Positions 1 to 7,644 of a stretch of DNA of 19,336 nucleotides are shown piece after piece (the first letter of the stretch is position 1; every line of letters starts with the position of its first letter). The translations under genes and the position numbers were made by a program. The notes beneath the pieces were generated by a model that ran no database searches, was not told the origin of the DNA, and was given only the letters and a program-made list of their open reading frames with translations. This DNA is from CANLBN01 sp047638515 (lineage in GTDB: Bacteria > Pseudomonadota > Gammaproteobacteria > Pseudomonadales > Cellvibrionaceae). The stretch is from positions 1-19,336 of the forward strand of contig JBLIME010000022.1 of NCBI GenBank assembly GCA_047638515.1, in the 5' to 3' direction.

Positions 1-476
1 GGCTTGCTGGCCAGTGCGCGAATCAACATGACTTTGCGAGATTCTCCCGTAGAAAGCTTTCTAAAGGCGCGGTCCATTAACTTTTGCAAATCAAATTTCA
101 CGCTCAGTTGTTTGGCCAATGCTAAGTCGCGGCAATTTTCAAACAAAATATCGCGAACTGATGTGCCTTCGCTGATGACGTCCATAATGTCGGCGTCGTC
201 TTTTTTTAATTCAGCGTCTATCAATTCAGCCTGTGCTTCAAATGAGACAATAGCAACCTGCTTGGGTAGGCCTTCAATTGTACCCGCGGTGATATTACCT
301 ACCTTTGCGAGTACGGCGGCCAAGGCCGATTTTCCCGCGCCATTGGTGCCAGTAATAACCCAGTGTTGCTGCGGTTCAATTTGCCAATTGACGTCATGCA
401 ATTGAAAACGCTCTTCAAAATTAACGCATAAATTATTGAGGCAAATATTGAGGAGAGGAGTATCTTGCTGAGTCAT
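1..476 (-). CDS. modF: ModF-like ABC ATPase, N-terminal part (cut by window edge)
   Basis: This is the first 158 codons of an ABC-type ATPase that runs off the left edge. The ATG at 474-476 gives a protein starting MTQQDTPLLN. It shows a Walker A motif (GTNGAGKS, about residues 45-52), a VSFEAQ segment that in ModF proteins follows the first beta strands, and an ABC signature written LSTGES followed by RK, as in ModF (LSTGETRK). ModF/PhrA proteins normally carry two tandem ATPase domains and lack a membrane domain; they are linked to the molybdate system, but their exact role is unclear. Only the first domain is visible, so the tandem organisation is inferred. No strong Shine-Dalgarno is present. 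The gene lies downstream of ilvC on the same strand, but a terminator separates them, so it probably has its own promoter in the AT-rich 477-512 stretch. Family assignment is fairly sure; the molybdenum link is from family knowledge only. Confidence 0.82.
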   Translation of the reverse strand, partial: MTQQDTPLLNICLNNLCVNFEERFQLHDVNWQIEPQQHWVITGTNGAGKSALAAVLAKVGNITAGTIEGLPKQVAIVSFEAQAELIDAELKKDDADIMDVISEGTSVRDILFENCRDLALAKQLSVKFDLQKLMDRAFRKLSTGESRKVMLIRALASK

Positions 477-517
477 GATTTAAAAATCCAATTAAAAATA
501 TTCGATATATTGTGCAT

Positions 518-550
518 AAAAAAAGCCGAGGTTTTAATCTCGGCCTTTTC
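518..550 (-). terminator. Rho-independent terminator of ilvC
   Basis: GCCGAG at 525-530 pairs with CTCGGC at 539-544 across an eight-base loop. On the minus strand the stem is followed by seven T residues (the A-run 518-524), a classic intrinsic terminator starting 24 bases past the ilvC stop. The plus strand also has a short T-run (546-549), but no gene reads in from that side. It separates ilvC from the modF-like gene. Confidence 0.85.
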
Positions 551-573
551 AGTGTCGTGATTGAAAATAATCG

Positions 574-2049
574 TTAGACGATTTTTTTCATATCTGACAT
601 GTGACCACGAAGCGTCGCACCAATGGCTTCAACCGGATGGCTGCGCAATTGCGTGTTGACCTCGATCAAGCGGGCGTTATCAACACCTAGATCGTCTAGG
701 TTCAAGCCGCGACCAATAACGTCGCTTTTAAGGCCTTTCATAAAATCAGCCAACAGTGGAATGCACGCGTGGTTGTATAAGTAGCAGCCATACTCAGCGG
801 TATCAGAGATAGTCGCATTCATCTCATATAATTTTTTGCGTGCAATAGTGTTGGCAATTAGTGGTGTTTCATGCAGCGACTCATAGTAGGCAGAGTCAGC
901 AATGATGCCTGCAGCGGTCATGGTTTCGAACGCCAATTCAACGCCGGCTTTAACCATGGCAACCATCAAAATACCGTGATCAAAATATTCTTGCTCAGAA
1001 ATTTCAACGTCGCTAGCGGGCGTTTTCTCAAATGCGGTTTCTGCTGTTTCTGCGCGCCAGCCTAGAAGATTAACGTCGTCGTTAGCCCAATCTGCCATCA
1101 TTAAGCTGGAGAAGTTGCCGTTCATGATGTCATCTTGATGCTTGTCGTAAAGCGGACGTAAGATTTGCTTCATTTCATCGGCTAAATCAAAACACTTGAT
1201 TTTGGCTGGGTTAGACAAACGATCCAGCATATTGGTGACACCGCCGTACTTCAAAGCTTCGGTGACGGTTTCCCAGCCGTATTGGATCAGTTTAGACGCG
1301 TAACCTGCGTCAACACCTTCTTCGATCATCTTGTCGAAACACAACAGTGAGCCGGTCTGCAGCATGCCGCATAAAATAGTTTGCTCGCCCATTAAATCAG
1401 ATTTAACTTCAGCGATGAAAGAAGACATCAAGACGCCAGCTTTATGGCCGCCAGTACCCACCGCGTAAGCTTTAGCCAGAGCCAAACCTTCACCTTTAGG
1501 ATCGTTGGCTTCGTGCACAGCAATAAGAGTGGGCACACCAAAACCACGAACGTACTCGTTGCGAACTTCAGAACCTGGACACTTAGGCGCAACCATGATG
1601 ACAGTTAAGTCGTCGCGAATTTTCATGCCTTCTTCAACAATGTTAAAACCGTGTGAATAAGAGAGGCAAGCGTCTTGCTTCATCAACGGCATGATGGCAT
1701 TAACAACAGAGGTATGCTGTTTGTCTGGCGTAAGGTTCAAAACCACGTCGGCGGTTGGGATCAACTCTTCATAGGTACCTACGGTAAAGCCATTTTCAGT
1801 TGCGTTTTTCCAAGATTGACGCTTTTCGGCGATGGCCGCTGGACGTAAGGTATAAGACACATCACAGCCACTGTCACGCAGATTCATGCCCTGGGCTAGA
1901 CCTTGAGCACCACAACCGATAACAACCATTTTCTTACCCTTCAGTGCTTCAACACCGTCGGGGAATTCTGAAATGTGCATAAAACGACATTTGGCAAGCT
2001 GAGCCAACTGCTCACGCAGTGGTAGAGTATTAAAATAGTTGTTAGACAT
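574..2049 (-). CDS. ilvC: Ketol-acid reductoisomerase, class II (NADP+)
   Basis: IlvC carries out the second step of valine and isoleucine synthesis: Mg-dependent alkyl migration and NADPH reduction of acetolactate or acetohydroxybutyrate. The protein is 491 residues, the length of the E. coli class II enzyme, and aligns with it by eye end to end. Visible features are the Rossmann motif GCGAQG (45-50) and the NADPH-phosphate contacts R69, R77 and S79, equal to E. coli R68, R76 and S78. Also present are H133, K156, and the metal-binding D218 and E222 in the SDLMGEQT segment. The duplicated C-terminal helical domain of class II enzymes is complete, ending MKKIV. An ATG 60 bases upstream in frame (2109) would add 20 residues absent from the family; the chosen start gives MSNNYFNTL, matching E. 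coli MANYFNTL. GGAATCC just upstream can serve as a weak ribosome site. The gene is monocistronic, ending at the terminator near 525-544; no ilvY or ilvBN is adjacent. Confidence 0.97.
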   Translation of the reverse strand: MSNNYFNTLPLREQLAQLAKCRFMHISEFPDGVEALKGKKMVVIGCGAQGLAQGMNLRDSGCDVSYTLRPAAIAEKRQSWKNATENGFTVGTYEELIPTADVVLNLTPDKQHTSVVNAIMPLMKQDACLSYSHGFNIVEEGMKIRDDLTVIMVAPKCPGSEVRNEYVRGFGVPTLIAVHEANDPKGEGLALAKAYAVGTGGHKAGVLMSSFIAEVKSDLMGEQTILCGMLQTGSLLCFDKMIEEGVDAGYASKLIQYGWETVTEALKYGGVTNMLDRLSNPAKIKCFDLADEMKQILRPLYDKHQDDIMNGNFSSLMMADWANDDVNLLGWRAETAETAFEKTPASDVEISEQEYFDHGILMVAMVKAGVELAFETMTAAGIIADSAYYESLHETPLIANTIARKKLYEMNATISDTAEYGCYLYNHACIPLLADFMKGLKSDVIGRGLNLDDLGVDNARLIEVNTQLRSHPVEAIGATLRGHMSDMKKIV

Positions 2050-2120
2050 GATGTGGATTCCGTTTGGTAAAATGTGACTGGTTTTAATGATGAAAAAACC
2101 GGTTAGCAATATTTAACATC

Positions 2121-2149
2121 ACCATATAGAAAATAACGGGTTGCGTAAA
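2121..2149 (-). promoter_or_regulatory. ilvC: Candidate sigma-70 promoter of ilvC
   Basis: Read on the minus strand, TTTACG (2144-2149) and TATGGT (2121-2126) are separated by 17 bases and lie about 70 bases before the ilvC start. Each hexamer matches four of six consensus bases, so this is only moderately convincing. Farther upstream, ATGCA-N6-TGCAT (2159-2174) is an inverted repeat near -53 of the predicted start site, a plausible place for an activator such as an IlvY-like LysR protein. No such regulator is encoded nearby. Confidence 0.35.
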
Positions 2150-2694
2150 TTGAAATAAATGCAACACAGTGCATCTATTTCGACAATGTAAAAATAAACC
2201 ATAATGAATTTACGCCACTTAAAATATAAATTGATTCTAACCGACACCTTGCTTTTTGGTCGCCTCGGCAACAGTGCTAAGGCGCCTACCTCAGCCCTAT
2301 CTCCAAGCAGTCTTTTCGAGCACTATTGTCGGGCACTATTGTTCAACACTAGCGCCCAGATGGGCTATCTGCAACATGCATTGAGAGCGACTATGCTCGT
2401 TCGCGATAACTTCAGTGCCAGCATGGCGATTAAAGACAGAGCAACCACCGCTATCTAAAAATACTGTCGGCCAATTCTAGCGATGGCCAAAGTTGTTAAA
2501 CTCACCATGTGGGTCTCGATGATCAATAGTGGACAGCCGCCATTGGTTCTAATTTAATTAATTTCATCAGTTTCAGTGTCATGGATATATTCACTAAATC
2601 ATGCCGTCGATTCGGTTATTCATCCAGTTGACTCGACGTGACACGTGCGTTGTTGGTGCGAAACGGACGCCCGCCTTGTGTCCAAATCTTGTCC
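2150..2694. other. Intergenic stretch with no supported gene
   Basis: No reading frame here has family similarity I recognise. A plus-strand frame of 84 codons (2204-2458) lacks a ribosome site and recognisable motifs, and I do not call it a gene. On the minus strand a 38-codon open stretch (stop TAA at 2616-2618) translates in a protein-like way (contains WTQGGRPF) but has no start codon, so it could be a gene remnant or chance. Confidence 0.4.
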
Positions 2695-2722
2695 TTAAGT
2701 GTATCTCTAGAGATACACTTAA
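2695..2722. repeat. Perfect 28-bp palindrome, operator-like
   Basis: Two 14-base arms (TTAAGTGTATCTCT and its complement) meet without a loop at the central CTAG. The symmetry is exact over 28 bp and breaks immediately outside. It lies 112 bases before the alpha/beta hydrolase start. Just downstream is TATGAT (2738-2743), a good -10 hexamer whose -35 position (about 2715-2720) would fall inside the right arm, so a dimeric repressor bound here would block that promoter. There is no T-run, so it is not an intrinsic terminator. No regulator gene is adjacent. The perfect symmetry is seen directly; the operator role is inferred. Confidence 0.6.
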
Positions 2723-2833
2723 CGTTGTCAAATCAGGTATGATTTACATCTCAATCAAAAAAAGACGAAGGGTATAAACTAGCTTAGGCGCTACATAAAA
2801 GCATTTCACTAAAATATAGAACGTGGTGTAACG

Positions 2834-3613
2834 ATGATTATCGACAATTATTTTGAAGACAAGGGCAGTGGTGCTCCTATCGTATTTATTCATGGCTCTT
2901 ATGCAACCACCTCCACATGGAAAAAAATGATCGGACAGTTATCTGAAAATAATCGCTGTATATCAATTAAACTTCCAGGCCACGGTGGCGCGCCAGATCT
3001 AGTTAATTTCTCAGATCCGGTTATTGAAACAGAGCTAGGCATTCTAGCGCAGGTAGTTAATCTACTAACAGCCGAGCCCATTCACTTAGTTGGTCACTCG
3101 GTCGGTGGTGCTATTGCCTTAGCCCAAGCACTCAAAGGTAATTTAAATCTGCGTCAGGTAACACTCTTTGAGCCAACCGCAACATGGGTATTAGACCGTA
3201 CTGGAGATCGGATAATGAGTGCTCAAGTCGAGGATCTTTTGACTCAATTTCGTCAAGACGCATCCAGTCAAAAACCCTATGCTTGTGCTCAAGTCATCGA
3301 CTTTTGGGGAGGTAAAGGTGCTTTTAAAGCGTTACCCGGCTTTATTAAAGCAAATATGGAGTTGTTAACGCAAAACAATATCCGCCACTGGGACATCACT
3401 TCCGTTTCACACAGTGAGCTGACCGATTTAAAACACTGTACCGTCCCGATGCGTCTAGTCTACGGCAATCAATCTAACCCCGTTGCGCGCTCAATATGCA
3501 AACACCTAGGGAGATATATACCAAATAATAAGCAATACGAGATTGAAGGAGCCAGCCATTTTTTAGTGACAAGCCATCCCTACGAGTGTGTACGAGTCAT
3601 GAGTGAACAATGA
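2834..3613 (+). CDS. Alpha/beta-hydrolase fold protein, substrate unknown
   Basis: A 259-residue cytosolic alpha/beta hydrolase with no signal peptide. The oxyanion-hole motif is HGSY (20-23), the nucleophile elbow is GHSVGG with Ser89 (87-92), and the catalytic His is probably His242 in GASHF. A helical-cap segment (about 130-190) includes DFWGG...FKALP, which recurs in a subgroup of uncharacterised hydrolases. At the usual acid position after strand 7 the sequence is YGNQSNP, with no Asp or Glu; the glutamate of LFEP (Glu113, after strand 6) could take over as the charge-relay acid. Candidate activities include an esterase or C-C hydrolase, but the substrate cannot be told. The ATG is preceded by a weak GTGGTG site. 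The gene stands alone, with the 28-bp palindrome and a -10-like TATGAT upstream, suggesting dedicated control. Downstream is a long gap with no clear terminator. Confidence 0.88.
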   Translation: MIIDNYFEDKGSGAPIVFIHGSYATTSTWKKMIGQLSENNRCISIKLPGHGGAPDLVNFSDPVIETELGILAQVVNLLTAEPIHLVGHSVGGAIALAQALKGNLNLRQVTLFEPTATWVLDRTGDRIMSAQVEDLLTQFRQDASSQKPYACAQVIDFWGGKGAFKALPGFIKANMELLTQNNIRHWDITSVSHSELTDLKHCTVPMRLVYGNQSNPVARSICKHLGRYIPNNKQYEIEGASHFLVTSHPYECVRVMSEQ

Positions 3614-4075
3614 TTAGTCGCTTTTTCACGTAACTATTTTGGATGATCGAAATAGGTAAATTAGGCCTATCTTAATAACAGATAACTAAAAAGACGGCTA
3701 TCTCATTAGGTAGGGGGTCGGTGTAGATTAAGGTGAGCTAATTATCATTGAAAAATAAAAAGTTGTCATAACCGAATAGTCCTCGACCGCCCAAACATGG
3801 CTTGATTTAGTCAGAGCCGCCGGCGGTTATAACAATCAACACATAACAGCGTGAACCTTAAGGATTTAATGTAGCTTATATTAGACAGGGTTTATTTAAG
3901 TCTAACCAGTGCTTAGCCGCCCTCAGGGTTAATTGGAGTCTGTCGTGTTGCAGCTACGCTTGTGCGCAATAAGGCCTGCTAGGCCTTAGACCGACGCAAT
4001 CAGACTGGTCGCTGCCGGCTTGACTTCCCGCGGGCCTCCTTGCCCCCAATGTCTATAAGCATGGCCTAATAGCGC
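3614..4075. other. Intergenic stretch; short inverted repeats only
   Basis: No gene is visible in these 462 bases. Two symmetric elements stand out: the palindrome CCGCCGGCGG (3817-3826), and a hairpin TAAGGCCT-GCT-AGGCCTTA (3970-3988). The latter could be the remnant of a terminator for the aldehyde dehydrogenase gene reading in from the right, although no T-run follows on either strand. The right half looks more GC-rich than the left. Confidence 0.4.
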
Positions 4076-4750
4076 TTAGAAGAAACCCAATGGGTTAATA
4101 TCATAACTTACCAGCAAGTTTTTAGTCTGCTGATAATGATCGAGCATCACTTTATGATTTTCACGACTAATACCCGATTTTTTGTAACCGCCAAACGCAG
4201 CATGCGCTGGGTATAAGTGATAACAATTGGTCCACACGCGGCCCGCTTGAATTTTGCGACCCACCCGATACGAGCGGTTCATATCCCGCGTCCATAAACC
4301 CGCGCCCAAACCAAATTGGCTATCATTGGCAATTGCTTCCGCTTCTTCTTCGGTTTTAAAGGTGGTCACACCTATCACGGGTCCAAAAATTTCTTCTTGG
4401 AAAACGCGCATAGAGTTTTCACCTAAGAGAATTATTGGCTGAATGTAGTAGCCAGAATCTAGCTCATCGCTGATGCGTTCTTTCTCGCCACCAATGATGA
4501 CCTCTGCGCCTTCTTTGCGACCGATGTCGATATAGTCAAGAATCTTTTCATATTGTTGACCGGATGCTTGTGCTCCAACCATTGTTTTGGTGTCAAGTGG
4601 ATTGCCCCGAATAATCGCTTTGGTTTTGGCTAACACGCGTTCCGTAAAGGCGTCGTAGATACTTTCTTGAACAAGTGCACGGGATGGACAAGTACAGACT
4701 TCACCTTGAATAAAGTAGCCCAGAACAAACCCCTCGACACACTTATCTAA
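4076..4750 (-). pseudogene. C-terminal remnant of AldB/ExaC-type aldehyde dehydrogenase
   Basis: About 224 residues of an NAD(P)-dependent aldehyde dehydrogenase remain out of roughly 505 in the intact family. The homology starts abruptly near 4750 with LDKCVEGFVLG and continues through the catalytic-cysteine motif GEVCTCPSR (about 4680-4705). Later motifs are EEIFGPV, FGLGAGLWTRD, AGRVWTNCYHLYP, FGGYKKSG and the C-terminus NPLGFF, all typical of acetaldehyde-oxidising AldB/ExaC enzymes. The N-terminal coenzyme-binding part and the general-base Glu region are missing. The reading frame is open to 4790 and has no internal stop, so a GTG at 4636 could still start a 186-residue product, but that would lack the catalytic Cys. 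The normally conserved Asn before QGEVC is Ile. On the other side of the junction the reading frame belongs to a regulator on the plus strand. I judge it non-functional. Confidence 0.9.
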
Positions 4751-4752
4751 AA

Positions 4753-5199
4753 TTACCAGCGCTGAGGGCGCAAACCGACAAGCACTACCTTATCAAAACA
4801 CTGCTTAAGTGAATCAATCTTTAGGTAAGATTGCGAGCGGGTGCAATGAGTGCGTTACTTGCCTATGAGTGGCCGGGTAATATTCGACACCTAGCTAACA
4901 GGCTGACTTTTGCCGAGGCTATCCGTGAAGCCGATGAGATAACCGTGCACTATTTACCCCAAGAGTGCTTGACGCATCAATGAGGGAATCCTTCGTTGTT
5001 GATGCCAATGCAGGCGAAGAGACCTGAATGTATGGCTGTTAATACGTTGGAGGATAGTGCTGCGATCTTGGAACAAAAGACCTTGCTTGACGCGCTACGG
5101 CGACAGCGCTGGAATATCTCGGCGGTGGCAAAACAGTTAAGGGTATCGCGCCCACATAAACTGAGGTGCTTGCCGTTGATGCGCCGTTTTCAACATTAG
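4753..5199 (+). pseudogene. C-terminal remnant of AcoR-like sigma-54-dependent activator
   Basis: One plus-strand frame, broken by stops at 4810 (TGA), 4822 (TAG) and 4981 (TGA), reads as the end of a bacterial enhancer-binding protein. It begins LPALRAQTDKHYLIK, like the late AAA+ region. It continues through AMSALLAYEWPGNIRHL, the hallmark WPGN(I/L)R motif of sigma-54 activators, then LPQE and a linker. It finishes with a Fis-type helix-turn-helix (LLDALRRQRWNISAVAKQL, then RVSR). After VSR the usual short ending is disrupted by a few extra residues. About 149 codons survive of a family that usually exceeds 600 residues; the sensory domain, the Walker motifs and the GAFTGA loop are gone. 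AcoR-like activators often sit divergently beside AldB/ExaC-type dehydrogenases and control them, which matches the neighbour. The three stops make function very unlikely. Confidence 0.85.
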
Positions 5200-5319
5200 T
5201 GAAGTGGCTAGCCACAAACCGTCACCCTCTTGCGACTGATGCACGGACAGGCGTGTTGCTCAAATTGCGTTCAGCCCTAGCCGTGTTCTGCTGAGGGTAC
5301 TTAGACTAGAAAAGGCTTA

Positions 5320-5868
5320 CTATTTCATCCTCGAAGGCTTTAATAACTCCGATCTGAACTTGAAATGTTGATTTTGGCTGTCTTCAATATAATACTCCAA
5401 CGTTTTCTTGATCGCCGGAAAAGCCAACTCATCCCATGGTATGTCTTTCACACTAAATAGTTTAACATCCAAAGACTCTATGCCCGCACTAAAGTCAGTG
5501 TCGAGAAGCTCGGCTCGATAAAAGAAATAGACCTGATTAATATGTGGGATATCAAAAATAGTATAAAGCTCATTTATCTTGAGGTTAGCGTTAGCCTCTT
5601 CGATTGACTCACGCTCGGCACCTTGTTGGGTTGTTTCTTGATTTTCCAAAAAGCCTGCGGGAAGTGTCCACAGTCCATAGCGAGGTTCTATAGCGCGCTT
5701 GCAAAGCAGAATTTGGTCCTTGTAGATGGGTAGGCAGCCGGTAATAATCCGGGGGTTTTGATAATGAATTTCACCGCACTCGTCGGCACTGCAAACATAG
5801 CGTTCGCGGTTGTCTCCGGCGGGAATTAATCTATCAATCGAGCTGCCACACATACTACAAAACTTCAT
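5320..5868 (-). CDS. Nudix hydrolase with N-terminal zinc ribbon
   Basis: A 182-residue Nudix pyrophosphohydrolase. Four cysteines (4, 7, 26, 31) form an N-terminal zinc ribbon followed by the conserved IHYQNP, the arrangement of the Nudix_N_2 subgroup. The Nudix box lies at 72-94: G72, five residues, E78, seven residues, then RESIEEANA. The metal-binding residues R86, E87, E90 and E91 are all present; the usual Gly near the end is Asn, as is common in this subgroup (EEANA). Members have been linked to hydrolysis of FAD, ADP-ribose or NADH-type substrates; the substrate here is not determinable. The start ATG is preceded by a good Shine-Dalgarno (AGGGG, seven bases upstream). The second cysteine pair is spaced CxxxxC rather than the common CxxC. 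The gene is alone on its strand, convergent with the dead regulator fragment. Confidence 0.92.
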   Translation of the reverse strand: MKFCSMCGSSIDRLIPAGDNRERYVCSADECGEIHYQNPRIITGCLPIYKDQILLCKRAIEPRYGLWTLPAGFLENQETTQQGAERESIEEANANLKINELYTIFDIPHINQVYFFYRAELLDTDFSAGIESLDVKLFSVKDIPWDELAFPAIKKTLEYYIEDSQNQHFKFRSELLKPSRMK

Positions 5869-6679
5869 GTTATCCCCTAGCCATTTATCGATAAGCTAAA
5901 TTTCGAATGTAAAAAATGAAAATACAAAGACAATACCGGCACCGTTGCTTAAAGGCTCTGGCGTATCAATGTCGGTTATTATCTATCATTTACGAAGTTA
6001 GTATACGGCTGGTTTTTTTTGAGTCTAGTTACTCGTTACCGTAAGTTGTATTATTTTTGGGCTATCTCGGTGATGAAGGTGTTTGCTATTGTCTGACCCG
6101 CAACCAAAAAAAGTTGCTAGTGGTGATCTTCTTAAAATGGGCGCGAAGTTACTTCAATGCGTTGCGCGTTATCGGGCTCATTTTTAAACAAGCGGTTCCG
6201 GGCATGCTGGCATAAAGAGCTGGTTTGCATCCATTTGAAATCGAAATCCACGGAGGCGTCATCGATGCTTAGCCGGAGTAGGGTTAATAATTATCGTCAC
6301 TGGTTCTTCATGAAACTCTTGTAGGGTCTTCGTGGCTCTTCTTGCACGAGTCTAAGTGAATGATTAAAAGATGAATAGGTAGACATGGTTGTAACTATTA
6401 TCTCAATTAAGCTAGCTTGGGGCCTTCACCTCCTAATACAGCAGTTAATACTGATTAAATGATGAACTTAACAAGGCCGCGACTACAAACACAGTGGTCC
6501 CGGCAGATAGTTGTTACGGGATCAATCGTTATTGAAATGAAACCTAAACTATCTGGTCGCGCCTTTGAGTGAAGTATTTTATCACTTAGTGTGTCAAAAT
6601 TAAGTAAGAGTCGATTGAGCTTGCTAACAACACAAAATAACCATGATAGTTCCTATAACCAGTTTACTGTTTTTTTACC
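5869..6679. other. 811-bp divergent gap between two Nudix genes
   Basis: All six frames are short and interrupted, and I recognise no protein, tRNA or other RNA. Small features only: GCAAC-N8-GTTGC near 6100-6117, and scattered T-rich tracts such as the eight T residues near 6013-6020. The promoters of both flanking genes should lie here, but I find no hexamer pair good enough to call. It may be eroded sequence, like the adjacent pseudogenes. Confidence 0.4.
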
Positions 6680-7291
6680 ATGACCTTTGATCTCGAATTG
6701 ATCCGTTCTGGCTTAACTGATGATATTACTCAAGGTGAAACCACACATCCCGAGGGTTGCGCTGCGATACTAGTGCCGCTGATTCAAGATCAGGGTGTAA
6801 TCTCGTTGTTATTAACTCAGCGAGCATTCAATATGAGACATCATGGGGGTGAGGTTGCCTTTCCGGGAGGTATGTGGGAGCAGGGGGATAATTTTCCTTT
6901 AGTTACTGCTCTGCGCGAGGCAGAAGAAGAGATCTCATTAAAGCCTAAGGATGTTAGGGTGCTAGGTCTATTGCCAACGATCTATACCGGTAATAATACT
7001 AAAGTCGTTCCAGTTGTTGCCGTGATTAACTCGCCGCAACTGTCATTAGTTTGCAATCCCGCAGAGATTGATAGTATTTTTATGATTCCACTGACAGAGC
7101 TAGTGTCTGATCGTCGTGTCAGAACAGATATTTTTTATAGAGCTAAGAAGCATAGCTGGGCGCCGGCTTATCACTATCAAGGCTACGATATCTGGGGTCT
7201 AACGGCTGGTGTTATCAAAGAGTTGTTAGTTCGGTGTTTTCAGACCGATTTTCCCAAAGAGCACCATGCCCCCGAAAAGCTCTGGAAATAA
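6680..7291 (+). CDS. Nudix CoA pyrophosphatase (NudL/YeaB-like)
   Basis: A 203-residue Nudix protein of the coenzyme A pyrophosphatase group, which cleaves CoA or its thioesters to 3',5'-ADP and a phosphopantetheine. The CoA-specific signature LLTQRAFNMRHHGGEVAFPGG spans residues 44-64, immediately followed by the Nudix helix TALREAEEEI (76-85). Strand-rich flanks with TGNNTKVVPVVAV (about 103-115) match NudL. Length is normal for the family. The ATG lacks an obvious Shine-Dalgarno (the preceding bases are T-rich), so the exact start is less sure than the family; no better in-frame start is visible. A DUF1289 gene follows 127 bases downstream on the same strand, a pairing seen in other gammaproteobacteria, so co-transcription is likely. 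Confidence 0.92.
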   Translation: MTFDLELIRSGLTDDITQGETTHPEGCAAILVPLIQDQGVISLLLTQRAFNMRHHGGEVAFPGGMWEQGDNFPLVTALREAEEEISLKPKDVRVLGLLPTIYTGNNTKVVPVVAVINSPQLSLVCNPAEIDSIFMIPLTELVSDRRVRTDIFYRAKKHSWAPAYHYQGYDIWGLTAGVIKELLVRCFQTDFPKEHHAPEKLWK

Positions 7292-7418
7292 GTAAAGTGT
7301 TAAAATAGTCGTTGATATAAAGATATTGTGACGTAAAGATCGGATATTGACGCCGAGCAGTAAAAGCTATAGGTCAATTAACAAGACATTCACAACGAAA
7401 CTACAGGAATAACAGGCG

Positions 7419-7610
7419 ATGGAAGAACAAGTGGCGGTTGCATCCCCGTGTATGTCGATTTGCGCATTAGATAGCGCTGATGTTTGTAAAGGCTGCTATC
7501 GAACTGCCAGTGAGATTACCCAATGGGGTAGTCTATCCAGCGTACAAAAAAGAGAAATTATCTTAAAGGCGTTTGAGCGTGAAAAGAAAGTGAATCCTTT
7601 TTTATCATAA
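7419..7610 (+). CDS. DUF1289 family small cysteine-rich protein
   Basis: A 63-residue protein of the DUF1289 family. It carries SPCMSIC (9-15), then DVCKGCYRT (21-29), giving the four-cysteine pattern CxxxC...CxxC that probably binds a metal, and the ITQWGSLSSVQKREII segment typical of the family's C-terminal helix. The biochemical role is unknown. The start ATG has a CAGG element about ten bases upstream. It lies downstream of the CoA pyrophosphatase gene on the same strand and converges on corB, whose stop is 34 bases away; no convincing terminator separates the convergent genes. Confidence 0.88.
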   Translation: MEEQVAVASPCMSICALDSADVCKGCYRTASEITQWGSLSSVQKREIILKAFEREKKVNPFLS

Positions 7611-7644
7611 GGTTGCAACTAATGTTTTCCAAACCTATATTCTA

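Noticed and set aside
4..405. 133-codon plus-strand frame at the left edge
   Set aside because: It is the antisense of the ModF-like ATPase gene, whose Walker A and signature motifs read on the minus strand.
2204..2458. 84-codon plus-strand frame divergent from ilvC
   Set aside because: No ribosome site, no recognisable motif, and not similar to IlvY or any LysR protein expected beside ilvC.
2616..2732. 38-codon open minus-strand stretch containing WTQGGRPF
   Set aside because: No start codon and too short to distinguish from chance; it also runs through the perfect palindrome.
4996..5199. Stand-alone small Fis-type helix-turn-helix protein starting at TTG 4996
   Set aside because: The same frame continues upstream through a TGA into clear sigma-54 activator sequence, so it is the tail of a pseudogene and not a separate gene.
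5204..5215. Palindrome GTGGCTAGCCAC just after the dead activator gene
   Set aside because: Only 12 bp with no T-run; too weak to call a terminator or operator.
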